Assembly: GCA_026260175.1 (NCBI GenBank)
Contig: JAKCWW010004586.1
Coordinates: 2,585-32,045 of the forward strand
Length of the DNA stretch: 29,461 bases
Direction of reading: 5' to 3'
Source of the DNA: Reticulitermes lucifugus
Lineage: Eukaryota > Arthropoda > Insecta > Blattodea > Rhinotermitidae
The notes under the pieces are model-generated. The model saw nothing but the letters and a program-made list of their open reading frames with translations, searched no databases and was not told the origin of the DNA. Made by a program: the position numbers and the translations under genes. Of the stretch, positions 19,432 to 28,464 are shown in pieces (position 1 is the first letter of the stretch; each line of letters starts with the position of its first letter).

Positions 19432-19476
19432 GCCCCTACATGTTTCGGCCACAAACCACAGCCATCTTCAGGGAGC
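19432..19476 (-). ncRNA. Hammerhead ribozyme-like motif (copy 4)
   Basis: On the minus strand stem I is GCTCC with GGGGC (5 bp, one G.T pair). The core CTGAAGA fits CUGANGA and is followed by one extra T. Stem II is GGCTG with TGGCC-type pairing (5 bp, two G.T). Then come GAAA, ACATGT and cleavage base A (the triplet GTA is allowed by the NUH rule). All invariant core bases are present. Confidence 0.6.
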
Positions 19477-19507
19477 TACACACTGCATGTGTCCTCAAGT
19501 ACTCTAA

Positions 19508-19550
19508 CTCGCTGAAGATGGCCGCGATTTGTGGCCGAAACATGTAGGAG
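19508..19550 (+). ncRNA. Hammerhead ribozyme-like motif (copy 5)
   Basis: CTGAAGA at 19512-19518 is followed by one extra T. Stem II GGCCGC (19520-19525) pairs with GTGGCC (19531-19536) over 6 bp around a five-base loop. GAAA is at 19537-19540, ACATGT follows, and the cleavage base is A19546. Stem I CTCG with GGAG has a mismatch at the pair next to the core. The core is intact and stem I slightly worn. Confidence 0.55.
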
Positions 19551-19643
19551 CATCAAAACTATGTATTGTGCAGTTAGTTGGAAATAAATTTGTGTAAGGC
19601 AATTGTATGGAATATGTAGAATATTAAAATGTTGGATTCATGT

Positions 19644-20778
19644 CTTTTTGTTACTACAAGTTCCTGAGCCAAGAGATTCATTTCTGTAAGAATAAAATTA
19701 CATGGTTCTAGTGTAGGATTCGCATTTTAGACTGGGCCGTGGTTTCTTATGGGATTTTACTTTACTGAAACAACCACATTATTAGGTTACAGTTGTTGAT
19801 AGTGTGTACAGATGTAATAACTTGTTGCATGAAATAAGTTAGGTGGAAGCATTTATAGTTCTTTAGCATGGACTGGATGATAAGATATTTCTTAACAACA
19901 GCATATACATTCAATTTATTTTGGCGGTTACATGCACCAGAAGTAATGGTGTCCATCTTGTTGACATCTATATGAAACAAATGTAGTTCTGTGTGAAAGT
20001 TTATCTGCTGTGTGTCCTTGCATGTGACTGTGCTTTCTCATCATAAAATCTGAGTATGTTTGTTTGTGTGAAATGGCTGATGTCCTGACTGTTTATAACT
20101 TTAAGAATAACATTTTCAGTAAAGCTGAAAACTCCAAATTTAGCATGTTCCAACATGTGGATGTGTAACTTTTGGCACATACTCTCTATGAACCACAGCA
20201 GTGAAACTCGTGAAGGGTTGCAGTGCTGTTGCTGTAAGAGCACCTTTCTACCCTAAAAATTTGAAGTGTCAGTAGGTTGTTGCTAGCCTTCATGGTTTGG
20301 GAAGACCAATGATTAGAAATAAACAAAATACTGGAGGATTAAAACTGATGTCTGTGATGAAATTGAGAGGAATGGATTTGGTAAATGGATGTTATAGTTC
20401 ACTTAAAAAATATTGAATTTCTTGTATTCTAAGCCTGTTAGTGTACATATACTTCATGCAGGAAGAATACATATTGTAATTATTTGAAGACAGAATTCTA
20501 AGAAAAAATGTCTGAAGCTATGGGAACTGAACTATCTTGGAAATGAAAAAAAATTCACACAAACAGGAGAGTTGTGGAATTTTCAAAAGCTGTTGGACAT
20601 GATCACTTTGGAGAAGAGGAGAATAAAACTGCAATGGATTTTAAGGTAATGGAGTTAGATATTATGGACTGATGTGACTGGTTCTGGACAGAGTCCATTT
20701 CCAGGCTTTTGTGCTAGCAGTGATGAGTGTTTGGATTCCAGCACTTGACAGTTGGCCATGGTATGCAGTTGTGAGTGT
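19644..20778. other. Intergenic, nothing recognised
   Basis: There are short open frames only, with no family resemblance and no splice-bounded coding segment. Confidence 0.45.
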
Positions 20779-21130
20779 AAGTCTGAAAGTAAGGTTTCCA
20801 GGTTTTTGTTTGGAATTTAAACAAGTTACAGTAAGCAACACAGGTATAGGCACATACAAAGTCTGGTTTTGGACATAGTTGCCATATCTGTTGAGGCACA
20901 TGTCATAGCGGTAGATCAAAGCCTCAAAGCCTTGGTGGCAAAATTGTGCTTCCTGCAGACACTGCCATTGCTTGACCTGCACTTTGACATCTTTATCAAT
21001 TTGGAAGTGTAGACTTTGTAGGTGCTTTTTCATTTTTGGGAACAGGTGTAAGTCTGATGGTGCCAAATCAGGACTACAGGGAGGAATCTCCCAGTGCCAT
21101 ATGCTCAAGAGGTTCGTCATTGTACTGTAC
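20779..21130 (-). pseudogene. Mariner-like transposase 3' fragment
   Basis: The minus-strand frame contains PPCSPDLAPSDLHLFPKMKK. The D of SPDLAPSD is the third catalytic residue of mariner DDD transposases. GFEALIYRYDMCLNRYGNYV follows, matching the GIxxLxxRWxxCxxxxGDYV terminus. The frame runs on through about 30 residues to LTFRLT, which probably reads into the 3' untranslated end or terminal repeat. The N-terminal two-thirds is not recognisable upstream, so this is a truncated, dead copy. It differs clearly from the relic in gene A intron 2. Confidence 0.75.
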
Positions 21131-21357
21131 TGTACTGTGGTGTAATGCCTTAGTGTTTCATTATTTCTATGACTTGTGCAATAGTATGAATTGGTTACTG
21201 GCCCATCTAGTGACCACTGCTCTATGGTCTTGATGCAGCTAGAAAGCATTAGGCTTCAACTGATTCATTATTACTGTGTATCTCTCTCTTGTTTCAAATA
21301 TTTCCTGTGATAGCCACGAAAGTACTCTCATAGGTATAAGTGAGTCCCATTATTAAT

Positions 21358-21397
21358 ACTCTGACATGTTTTGGTCAGTCAGACCATCGTCAGGAAT
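21358..21397 (-). ncRNA. Hammerhead ribozyme-like motif (copy 6, degenerate)
   Basis: On the minus strand CTGACGA (21387-21393 on +) is followed by the same extra T. A stem II of GGTC/GACC has a TGACT loop. AAAA then stands instead of GAAA, followed by ACATGTC. The lost G12 and the poor stem I argue against activity. No second arm was found nearby. Confidence 0.4.
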
Positions 21398-22019
21398 ACA
21401 ACTACTTGATATTTGATGAACATAGAACACTTTACATCAATGTGTGTTCCATATTAAACATGCTGTGTATTCAAATGTTCTAAAATTGTACTTTTCTATT
21501 TGAATACATATTCTTTGAGTATGAGTATAAATGTGGGTCTGGCCCTTACGGTCCTGATTTACGTAGGCCTTATACATATTCTTTACTGATTGCACTGAAA
21601 ATTTGTGTCGTAAATCCATAGTTTAATTTTAAGTACAATTTGTGTTAGAAAGTGATTAAAATACTGTACTTAAAATTATGTGTGATTTGAGGTTGACACA
21701 TCACAGCAGTGTGGCTGTTACATAGGTGGGTTGCAAGGATGGCAGTTCAGGCCAGGCTGTGCGTTTACCCCTATGACTCCAGTGTCAACTTGAACGTAAT
21801 GAATCGGTCCGAAGAATGGAGGCAGTATATTCCACTGAAACCTTGTTGTCTGCCTCCAACAGTACACTGATGCAAGTCTGTTCATAAAGAATTAGCATTG
21901 AAGGAATGCATATACCGTTTTTCTTGTATATTATTAAATATATCGAAGTGTTTGAAAGTCATAAAAGTTGCCCTTTTTAAATTTTATCCTCCCCCCAAGT
22001 TTATGATAGATACTCTGTT

Positions 22020-22640
22020 GCAAGACATGCACAGCAACCCAGTGGACGCGCCACAGTTCGGGGCATTGCGTGATGTGCATTATTTGAAAATTACAAGATC
22101 TAACAGAAGGTGGAAAACATTTGCGCTTCGTTACGGCTAGTTATTCGTGCAATTGTGTCTGTATTCCGTGGTGGAGGACGGCTGATTCATTCACTTGCTG
22201 AGCCGTAAAACATTTCGCATGGGTCTCGGAACTGCAGCCTGCACCGCCAGTATGTATTATGCGGCCTGCGGTCACGTTTATAAATCATGTATATGCTATT
22301 AAAATTACACATTAATTTAGATGGTTAGGTATACCACTCATTGATATTTTTCCACGTTCGGCCCGCGGACGAGTCCACCATAACGTGAGCGGCATTTTCC
22401 CATATAATGGCTGGGCGCCCATATCCTACAGCTTGTTCATGTTGGGCGGTTGACATTTTACAAGCCGGTTAAATACGAGTTGTCTGTGAGTAACCGTGAC
22501 GCAGTGAGGGACGGATGTTGGTAGCAGTGGGCTTGGTGATGTTGGGTATGGATCACAGCACAGATCATACATGTGATGACAATACAGTTTGTAATCTGTG
22601 AGTAGGGGTGCGTAGGGTGGTTGTGGCATGACGTATGGCA
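22020..22640 (+). promoter_or_regulatory. CpG-rich patch, possible promoter or first exon of gene B
   Basis: This stretch has clearly more CpG than its AT-rich surroundings, for example gtggacgcgcc, cggcccgcggacg and ccgtgacgcagtgaggg. In insects with gene-body methylation, promoters tend to keep CpG. Donor-like gtgagt sequences occur near 22486 and 22598. It lies 2.2-2.8 kb upstream of the gene B coding exon, which begins with a splice acceptor. No TATA box or initiator was confirmed, so this is a weak inference; a GC-rich transposon scrap would look similar. Confidence 0.25.
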
Positions 22641-23701
22641 GTGAGCAATGTCAATTGTTAATAATCCGTTTCAGCACATATTCCTGTAACTGAATTGGTG
22701 CAGTGGAATGAGATTTTTTGTAACAAGAAGGTGGGTTTAGTAGTGTTCTTGCTGTCTGGAAGTTCGTGTGCTGTAAGGTAACGAAAGCTGGTGCGCACAC
22801 GTTTGTGCCGTAATACCATAGGCTTTGTCTTGTTATTGCAGTTAGGTATGGAAGTGACCGAGCAAACATTCTAGTAACCCGAACGTACCTAGGAAACATG
22901 TTGGATGAGTTGTGCAATCACTATTCATTTTGTATGTCTTCACAGTTAAAGTTAAGAACGAAGAACAGAAAGTTGTAGTAGAATTATTGTGCGATGCTCC
23001 ATGTACCTGTTATGTTTTGGCCTGGCACATCCTATCATATCGAAATCGTGAGGTGGCTACTCCAGTTGAATGTTTGATTAGTTTAAATGTACTTTCGAAG
23101 GCTGTAATTCGTTGAACTGTGGTAATGTTGCATTTTGGGATGGTACCACAATTTTTTGATTCACTGACAAACCCAGGGTGGAGATAATTTTAAATGTTCC
23201 TAATAGTATGAAATCTGCAATGGGTCGCATGTGGTCTTGTTATATACATTGGTCTCTTGTGCAATGAGAAAAACGTTAATTGTAGATGGTCAATTCGTAT
23301 TACCATATTTCAGAGAGGTGTGAATCTCATGAATTGGCTTCCAGAAATGTACTTGTGCACTTGTCATGGGTGAGTTGACAAATGCTGGTGGTACAATTAC
23401 ATCATCCTCAGTATAATTGTATCTGCAGTTTAATACATGATTATCGTGTGAGGTACGGAAATACATTATTACAATCCATTGTGTTGTATCATCAAATGAA
23501 CCATTCTGTGGTGCTGCATGCCTCTCAAAATCAAGCAGTTGGGTTTACATTAAAAGTTTCCTATCAAAGTATTTTAATATATACCATCTGTGAAATATTA
23601 ATATCCCACTGTTTCGTTATTCGCATTTTTTGTGTGTCTGTTAATGCAGCATGCATTCTTAATATCCTCATTGATTTTAGACATATTGTGTTTTACGTAC
23701 A

Positions 23702-23960
23702 CAGTGAAACCTGCCTGTAATGGAAATATAAGGGACCAGAATTTTTTCCCTGTATAGGCAGATTCTGTTTCATACAGGTACTGGAAGGCTGGCAAAGCAG
23801 TGTGCTACAGTTTCTTCACAAACATCACGAGCTTCACCATAGGCTTATTAAACACAATCTGATGTCTCTTTCCGAAACTCTCTAGTCATCCATTACATGT
23901 CTGAAATTCACTTTTCCACAGCTTGCTAGCCACTTCTTTTTGCATGTTCCTGTACCATTG
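23702..23960 (-). pseudogene. pogo/Tigger-type transposon end with transposase fragment
   Basis: CAGTGAAACCTGCC at 23702 is a typical Tigger/mariner-like terminal repeat, here on the left. On the minus strand of about 23780-23920 the text NG-stop-LESFGKRHQIVFNKP and, one frame over, YGEARDVCEET resembles the CENP-B-type DNA-binding region of pogo/Tigger transposases (NGWLxxFRKRHxIVFxK, GEA). A stop at the conserved Trp and a frameshift mark it as dead. The other end is not visible. Confidence 0.6.
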
Positions 23961-24243
23961 TACCAGATATTGGAAGGTTTCTGGCTCTCCCCTTACAACC
24001 ATTACCACACAATCCCACAGCATCATACATTTATAGATTTCCTTAGTTTGTGTAGCATTTAAACAAGTACGAAATGTTTAGGATGTGTTCAAATGACAAT
24101 GCACTGTATGATAGTATGAAGTTTATTAATGCCAGACAGGCAAAAGAGATCCATCAATATAAAAATGTTAGAAATATACATTTTGTACTTTTAATATGTA
24201 CCTATATTGTTAGTTTGTAATGTGTAATTTATGATTTTAAAAA

Positions 24244-24288
24244 AGTCCCTGATGATGGTCCCAACAAGGGATCGAAACATGTCGGACT
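24244..24288 (+). ncRNA. Hammerhead ribozyme-like motif (copy 7, best preserved)
   Basis: Stem I AGTCC (24244-24248) pairs perfectly with GGACT (24284-24288). CTGATGA is at 24249-24255, then one extra T. Stem II GGTCCC (24257-24262) pairs with GGGATC (24268-24273) over 6 bp (one G.T) around AACAA. GAAA is at 24274-24277, ACATGT at 24277-24282 and the cleavage base is C24283, in the favoured GUC triplet. Every invariant hammerhead base is present. Stem III is reduced to 2 bp or to an intermolecular ACATGT duplex. It lies about 390 bases upstream of the gene B exon on the same strand, so it would be in a gene B intron if the promoter lies further upstream. Confidence 0.7.
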
Positions 24289-24675
24289 GGTTCACAGTGA
24301 CTGTATTGTAAATACAAAAACGTGTAATAAGAGTGCATCTGTTGGTCAAGTGTTGTGTGTAGTAATAGTCACTTTATGATGTCTTACCACTTTTATCTTT
24401 TATATCGGTAGTTCCACTGTTGCTCACATATGATAGCACCTGTGGACTTCTGAAAGCATGGGGATACGTCTGATTTGTCACAGTAAAATGGAAAGGTTTT
24501 GTGGGGATGTGGGGTTAATTTGTTTGTCACACTTAACTGTAATGAAATGTATGCTAGATATATTTTGCTTAGTGCACCAAAAGTGTTTAGCAACTTGTAA
24601 TGTAATAACATAGGATACTGTTGTAAAGTTGTAATGTGTGAAGTAAGTTATCAATTTTTTTTTCCCCCTTTTCAG
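24289..24675 (+). other. Likely intron end before the gene B exon
   Basis: There is no recognisable gene. The stretch ends in a strong pyrimidine run (ttttttttccccccttttcag-like, 24655-24675), a convincing 3' splice site. Confidence 0.5.
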
Positions 24676-24855
24676 ATTTCATCAGTTGCTGAGTATACGA
24701 AGTTGGTGATGCAGGTTCATTTTATTGACGTATGTTTGGAAATGAATATTGCATGTGCTGTAATGAGTTGCGCTTGACAAGTGTAGTGTATACTTTATGA
24801 ATAGTGTCAAAAGGCCAAAGTAACATAATCGAAACTACTTTTATCTACTGTGAGA
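24676..24855 (+). other. Gene B 5' UTR part of the main exon
   Basis: It follows the splice acceptor ending at 24675. It contains several ATGs before the main start, among them those at about 24709 and 24741, so short upstream ORFs could limit translation. An in-frame stop at 24826-24828 rules out a coding extension from an earlier exon in the main frame through this segment. A gtatgt at 24730 could serve as an alternative donor, making 24676-24729 a separate small exon. Confidence 0.5.
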
Positions 24856-27800
24856 ATGTCATTAAATAGAGATCAGAATATTGCACCTGACACCAGTTTA
24901 TTACCGGATATACCTTTTAAGAAAAGGAAAGATTCAACGTTACATGAAATTTTATCACACTATTATGATGATGATGGTGATAAAAAGCACAAGAAGAACA
25001 GAAGTGCTAAAAGTACATTCCTGCACTTTGGTGAACACGTTGCACAGGCAGATTCACTTGATAAAGGGATTTGTGGATCTTTTGCAGCACTTAGTGGTTG
25101 TGGTGGTGGTGACGATGACGATGATGATGACGACACAGTGTACAAAAATCCTTATTTAAACCATGTAAGAAGTAATGTTACGCCACAAGAAGGTGAAGGA
25201 AGTCATAATTTCATGTCCTCATTGCTGGCAAAAGGAAGTAATCACATGTCTTTGTCTGATGTAAACAACACAGGCCAGAACCTGAGAGCACAGGATGGTT
25301 TGTTTTCATCTTATAAATACTTTAACTTACCTGATGAATTGTGTGGCGTAACTTCAGATATTGACAATTATCCATATGACTTTAGTCTGACAAGGAATAA
25401 ATCAAGTAGTGAACGTTCAGAGGCTGGGGACACATCTAAAATCATGTGGCCTGCATGCGGAGAAAGAAGTGACGGTTTTGTTTCTTCGTTAATGCTGAAA
25501 CCAAGTAGTCGGTCATGTGCATCAATTTTAAATGAGGACAGTGCAGCACATGCTGGTCTTTCTTCAGAATCCTCTAAATTGCATAAACTGAATGATGATT
25601 TAATGAGGAAGAAAGTAGATCATGAAAATTCAGGTATTTCTGGGGACAGAACTTCAAGCATGCAGAACAATCCTGACCCTATACCTTCTTCATCTTCAGA
25701 ATCATGTGCAGATTTGCGTACATTGAAGTATGACTTGCGTTCAGAAAATGTATTTTCATCATTGTCACCAGTTGGTACACGTGGAAATGGCCAATTTCCA
25801 GCGTCTGTTTCTTATAACAGCACGTCGGTAACTCCGTTCAGAACTCAGTTGGCCTCTTCATTGAAGTTGTGTGAAAATGAGCTTACTCCAAGTTCCGAAT
25901 CTGGTATCAAACCAAAGCCTGCAAGCAATCAAACAAGTGATTTATCTTCATCATTGACACTGAATGAACATTATTGCCATCCAGGTTCAGAATTTAGCAC
26001 CCACTCGAAGCTGTCCAGGAACCAGCCAGATGCTTTGCCATTGTCACTAAAGACACGCAGGAGTCAACCTGTTCTGACGTCTGCGTGTGTTGCCCGTACC
26101 AGTTCATCGTCATCAGTGAAGTTACCTGAAAGTGATTATTCCAGTTACAAGTGTGGTGTTGAATTCAATGTTGGAGAACTAAAATCAGGCTCACCCTCAA
26201 CAGTGAAGTTTATTGAATGTGCTATTTCTCCTGTTTTTGGATGGAAGAGTCGCACAGAGAATGAAACTGTACACTTTTCAGTTTCTGAGCATTCAGGTTC
26301 TTCTGAATCTTTCAGAAATGTGGACAGATCGGGTATTGCAGATAGTTCTCTTAAGACTGAAGTGAAATGTACTGAGTCTGATTCAGTGGATGTATTAACT
26401 AAGAACAAATTATGGAAGTTTAAAAATGAATTACCACATATTATAGAAAAGACACCATGTTTTGAAATTGGTACAGCTAGAGAAGTTGATACCATATCAA
26501 AGCAAGGGCCATCTAGCAGCTATGAAGGGTCACAAAGCAACCTTGAAAAAAAAGTTGGTGAAGACATACCTGTTGTGGGACACCAATGCCAGGGAAGAGA
26601 AACTACCATAAAGGAAGAACACTATGCTGTGGGAAATACAGAGTTGCCGTGCGGAGCAAACAGTTGTATTCCGGAAGTTTCTGGGATCATGCCTGTTAAA
26701 AGCAAAGGAGTACTAAATGCTGCAGATCTTCGCTGTGATGTGATTCAAGATGTAAATGCAGATGGCAGGAAGTGTGAAGAGGACGGTGCTGTGTGTGTTG
26801 ACGTTACACAGTCAGTAAATGGCGATGATGAACAGAACAGAGGTGGAAACAGTGATCATGAAGAGACAATCTTTGTATCAGATGATTCTGATGATGATAC
26901 AATCACTATTTATGATAATGATGGTTTTGAGGAAACTGATGATGATATTGAAATAGTGAAGTGTCTTTCTAAGTCCAGGGTTGGAAAAATGGATATTTCT
27001 GTTGAACAAAAGGCATTGGATAGTGCAAATAGCCAAGCAAGGTACAAAAATCATGATCATAAAGATCAAAATATGCTTGCACATCCAGTTGAGGTTAATA
27101 ATGTATTCAATTTTTCTCAGTCATTAACGAAACCTAATTTGTCTTCCAGTTCAAATGATGCTGGCAATTCTATGAATAAACAGAGGGGTGATGAACGGCT
27201 GTTCTGGTGGAAGTCGCTGCTTGACTCTCATGGTGAGAGCAGTGATAGTGCTACGAATGCATCTGGGTTTCCGGCTGCCAAGTCCTTGTGTCTTGATATG
27301 TATAGTCCACCTCCAGCACACACGCCACAGTTGCGTGATGTTTGTGAATTGAGTCGCAGTACTGTAACTCAGCCAGCCACTCCATACTCTCTGTCACCAG
27401 TACGCAGTATTGTCGAATTAGCAGAGAGACAAATGTTCTCCCAATATAGTGGTTCTAATTTTCAATATTTAGGGAGACCACCGCTGGACCTAGTATACCC
27501 ATCTTCATCAAATCTGTCATTTCCGCTGAGTTCAGAGAGTACTTCCTTCCAGGGTATTAAGAAACATGGTTGTGATACAAATTTGATACCTGCCCCTAAT
27601 GAGTGTGAGGCAAGTGTACGGAATCCACCTGTTCCAAATTTTAGCAGTGGTAACTTCGCAGATGCCAGTGCAGAGAGCATCTTAAATATAGTTCCTAACT
27701 CATTAGAAATGTCAGTTGAACCTGGTAATCAGGAGGAGCGTTTTGTGCCACCGAAAGGTATGTCACAACTGATGCCAGCCCTTGATACTCCATTGGAAAC

Positions 27801-28089
27801 ACCAGGTACTTCACATAATGTGCAGGAGGGTAAAGAAGTTACGAAGAAGGAGCAAAATACTGTGGAAGATAATACTGTAGCAGCACAAAGACGTTCCACG
27901 CTAGGGTGGGAGTGTGCAATATGCTTGGAAACTATCAGCAATAAGCGAGGAATATCCGCCACTGTGTGTGGTCATGTATATTGCACTCCCTGCATTACAA
28001 AAGTGATGTGCAAGTGCAAGAAGAAGAAGGAGTGTCCAACTTGCCGCCGAACTCTTGACAGTACTCAGGTGTTTCCATTATTCATGTGA
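24856..28089 (+). CDS. Gene B: RNF4-like RING E3 ubiquitin ligase with SUMO-interacting motifs
   Basis: It starts at ATG 24856 (the frame is also open through a GTG at 24850, not a normal insect start) and encodes 1077 aa. The C-terminal RING is C3HC4: C1020, C1023, C1038, H1040, C1043, C1046, C1060, C1063, with linchpin R1064 and the E2-contact Ile1022. It ends VFPLFM, close to the HPIYI terminus that RNF4 uses for RING dimerisation. Three hydrophobic-acidic segments resemble SUMO-interacting motifs: IFVSDD (672), TITIYDND (682) and DDDIEIV (695-701). Residues 1-660 are Ser-rich, probably disordered, with KKRK (22-25), KKHKK (43-47) and eight Asp (86-93). Known members of this type bind poly-SUMO chains and ubiquitinate the carrier in the nucleus. 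RNF4 is about 190 aa, so the long N-terminus is unusual. Function is inferred; the RING is certain. Confidence 0.9.
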   Translation: MSLNRDQNIAPDTSLLPDIPFKKRKDSTLHEILSHYYDDDGDKKHKKNRSAKSTFLHFGEHVAQADSLDKGICGSFAALSGCGGGDDDDDDDDTVYKNPYLNHVRSNVTPQEGEGSHNFMSSLLAKGSNHMSLSDVNNTGQNLRAQDGLFSSYKYFNLPDELCGVTSDIDNYPYDFSLTRNKSSSERSEAGDTSKIMWPACGERSDGFVSSLMLKPSSRSCASILNEDSAAHAGLSSESSKLHKLNDDLMRKKVDHENSGISGDRTSSMQNNPDPIPSSSSESCADLRTLKYDLRSENVFSSLSPVGTRGNGQFPASVSYNSTSVTPFRTQLASSLKLCENELTPSSESGIKPKPASNQTSDLSSSLTLNEHYCHPGSEFSTHSKLSRNQPDALPLSLKTRRSQPVLTSACVARTSSSSSVKLPESDYSSYKCGVEFNVGELKSGSPSTVKFIECAISPVFGWKSRTENETVHFSVSEHSGSSESFRNVDRSGIADSSLKTEVKCTESDSVDVLTKNKLWKFKNELPHIIEKTPCFEIGTAREVDTISKQGPSSSYEGSQSNLEKKVGEDIPVVGHQCQGRETTIKEEHYAVGNTELPCGANSCIPEVSGIMPVKSKGVLNAADLRCDVIQDVNADGRKCEEDGAVCVDVTQSVNGDDEQNRGGNSDHEETIFVSDDSDDDTITIYDNDGFEETDDDIEIVKCLSKSRVGKMDISVEQKALDSANSQARYKNHDHKDQNMLAHPVEVNNVFNFSQSLTKPNLSSSSNDAGNSMNKQRGDERLFWWKSLLDSHGESSDSATNASGFPAAKSLCLDMYSPPPAHTPQLRDVCELSRSTVTQPATPYSLSPVRSIVELAERQMFSQYSGSNFQYLGRPPLDLVYPSSSNLSFPLSSESTSFQGIKKHGCDTNLIPAPNECEASVRNPPVPNFSSGNFADASAESILNIVPNSLEMSVEPGNQEERFVPPKGMSQLMPALDTPLETPGTSHNVQEGKEVTKKEQNTVEDNTVAAQRRSTLGWECAICLETISNKRGISATVCGHVYCTPCITKVMCKCKKKKECPTCRRTLDSTQVFPLFM
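26863..26965 (+). other. SUMO-interacting-motif cluster in gene B
   Basis: This codes for residues 670-703. Three short beta-branched hydrophobic cores (IFV, ITIY, IEIV) are embedded in Asp/Glu runs, both before and after the cores. Tandem SIMs like these let RNF4-type ligases prefer SUMO chains. IEIV preceded by DDD is the best match; IFVS is weaker. Confidence 0.6.
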
Positions 28090-28464
28090 CTGACGTGAGG
28101 TGTGAGAAGAGTTACTGTCTTGCCAAGAAATTTCTCTCAGTCTGGTATTTATAAGCATTATTTTGTGCATACCATGTGACTGAATAATACAAATGTACCG
28201 GAATGTAGCAACAGCCTTGCTGCACCTTATAACCATTCACCAGTCACGTGTTTCAGTGCTTAATTTGTGTTATCAGTGACTATCTGTCATACCTTAATTA
28301 ACATATGCTTGCCAATATTGCATTTCTATTGTCACTTTTACCATGTTTTGATGTTATTGTCTTTGCAGGCCACATATATAATTTAATTGTGAAATTCAGC
28401 ATTGTAGTGATATCTAGCACTTCTTGTGCTCAACTCATACCAGTTGCCAGCTCATTTAAAAATA
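28090..28464 (+). other. Gene B 3' region
   Basis: No canonical AATAAA occurs between the stop codon and the mariner insertion at 28465. The transcript either uses a variant signal here or runs into or past the transposon. Confidence 0.5.

Larger units (their letters stand above)
19373..19643. mobile_element. Compact foldback element with two head-to-head hammerhead-like motifs
   Basis: atgctggattcatgt (19373-19387) and atgttggattcatgt (19629-19643) are flanking direct repeats, 14 of 15 identical. The arms at 19388-19476 and about 19505-19596 are inverted copies (acacaaatttattt.. against ..aaataaatttgtgt), and each holds one hammerhead-like motif. A single-copy tail of about 32 bases (19597-19628) lies outside the right arm. 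In reverse complement it resembles the left tail of the element at 14715. Arms of the two elements are homologous, sharing ctacatgttt and aactaactgcac-like blocks. There is no coding sequence. It lies downstream of gene A. Confidence 0.8.

Noticed and set aside
22885..22910. gaaacatgttgg as another hammerhead
   Set aside because: There is no CTGANGA upstream at the needed distance and no stem II.
24130..24200. Penelope-like coding remnant (frame reading INARQAKEIHQYKN)
   Set aside because: The resemblance is too short and from memory only, and its position relative to the hammerhead does not fit clearly.
24850..24855. Gene B start at GTG 24850 (two residues longer)
   Set aside because: Insect translation normally uses ATG, and ATG 24856 is the first one in frame after the stop at 24826.
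26145..26495. 116-codon minus-strand frame
   Set aside because: It is antisense to the gene B coding sequence, with no recognisable motif.
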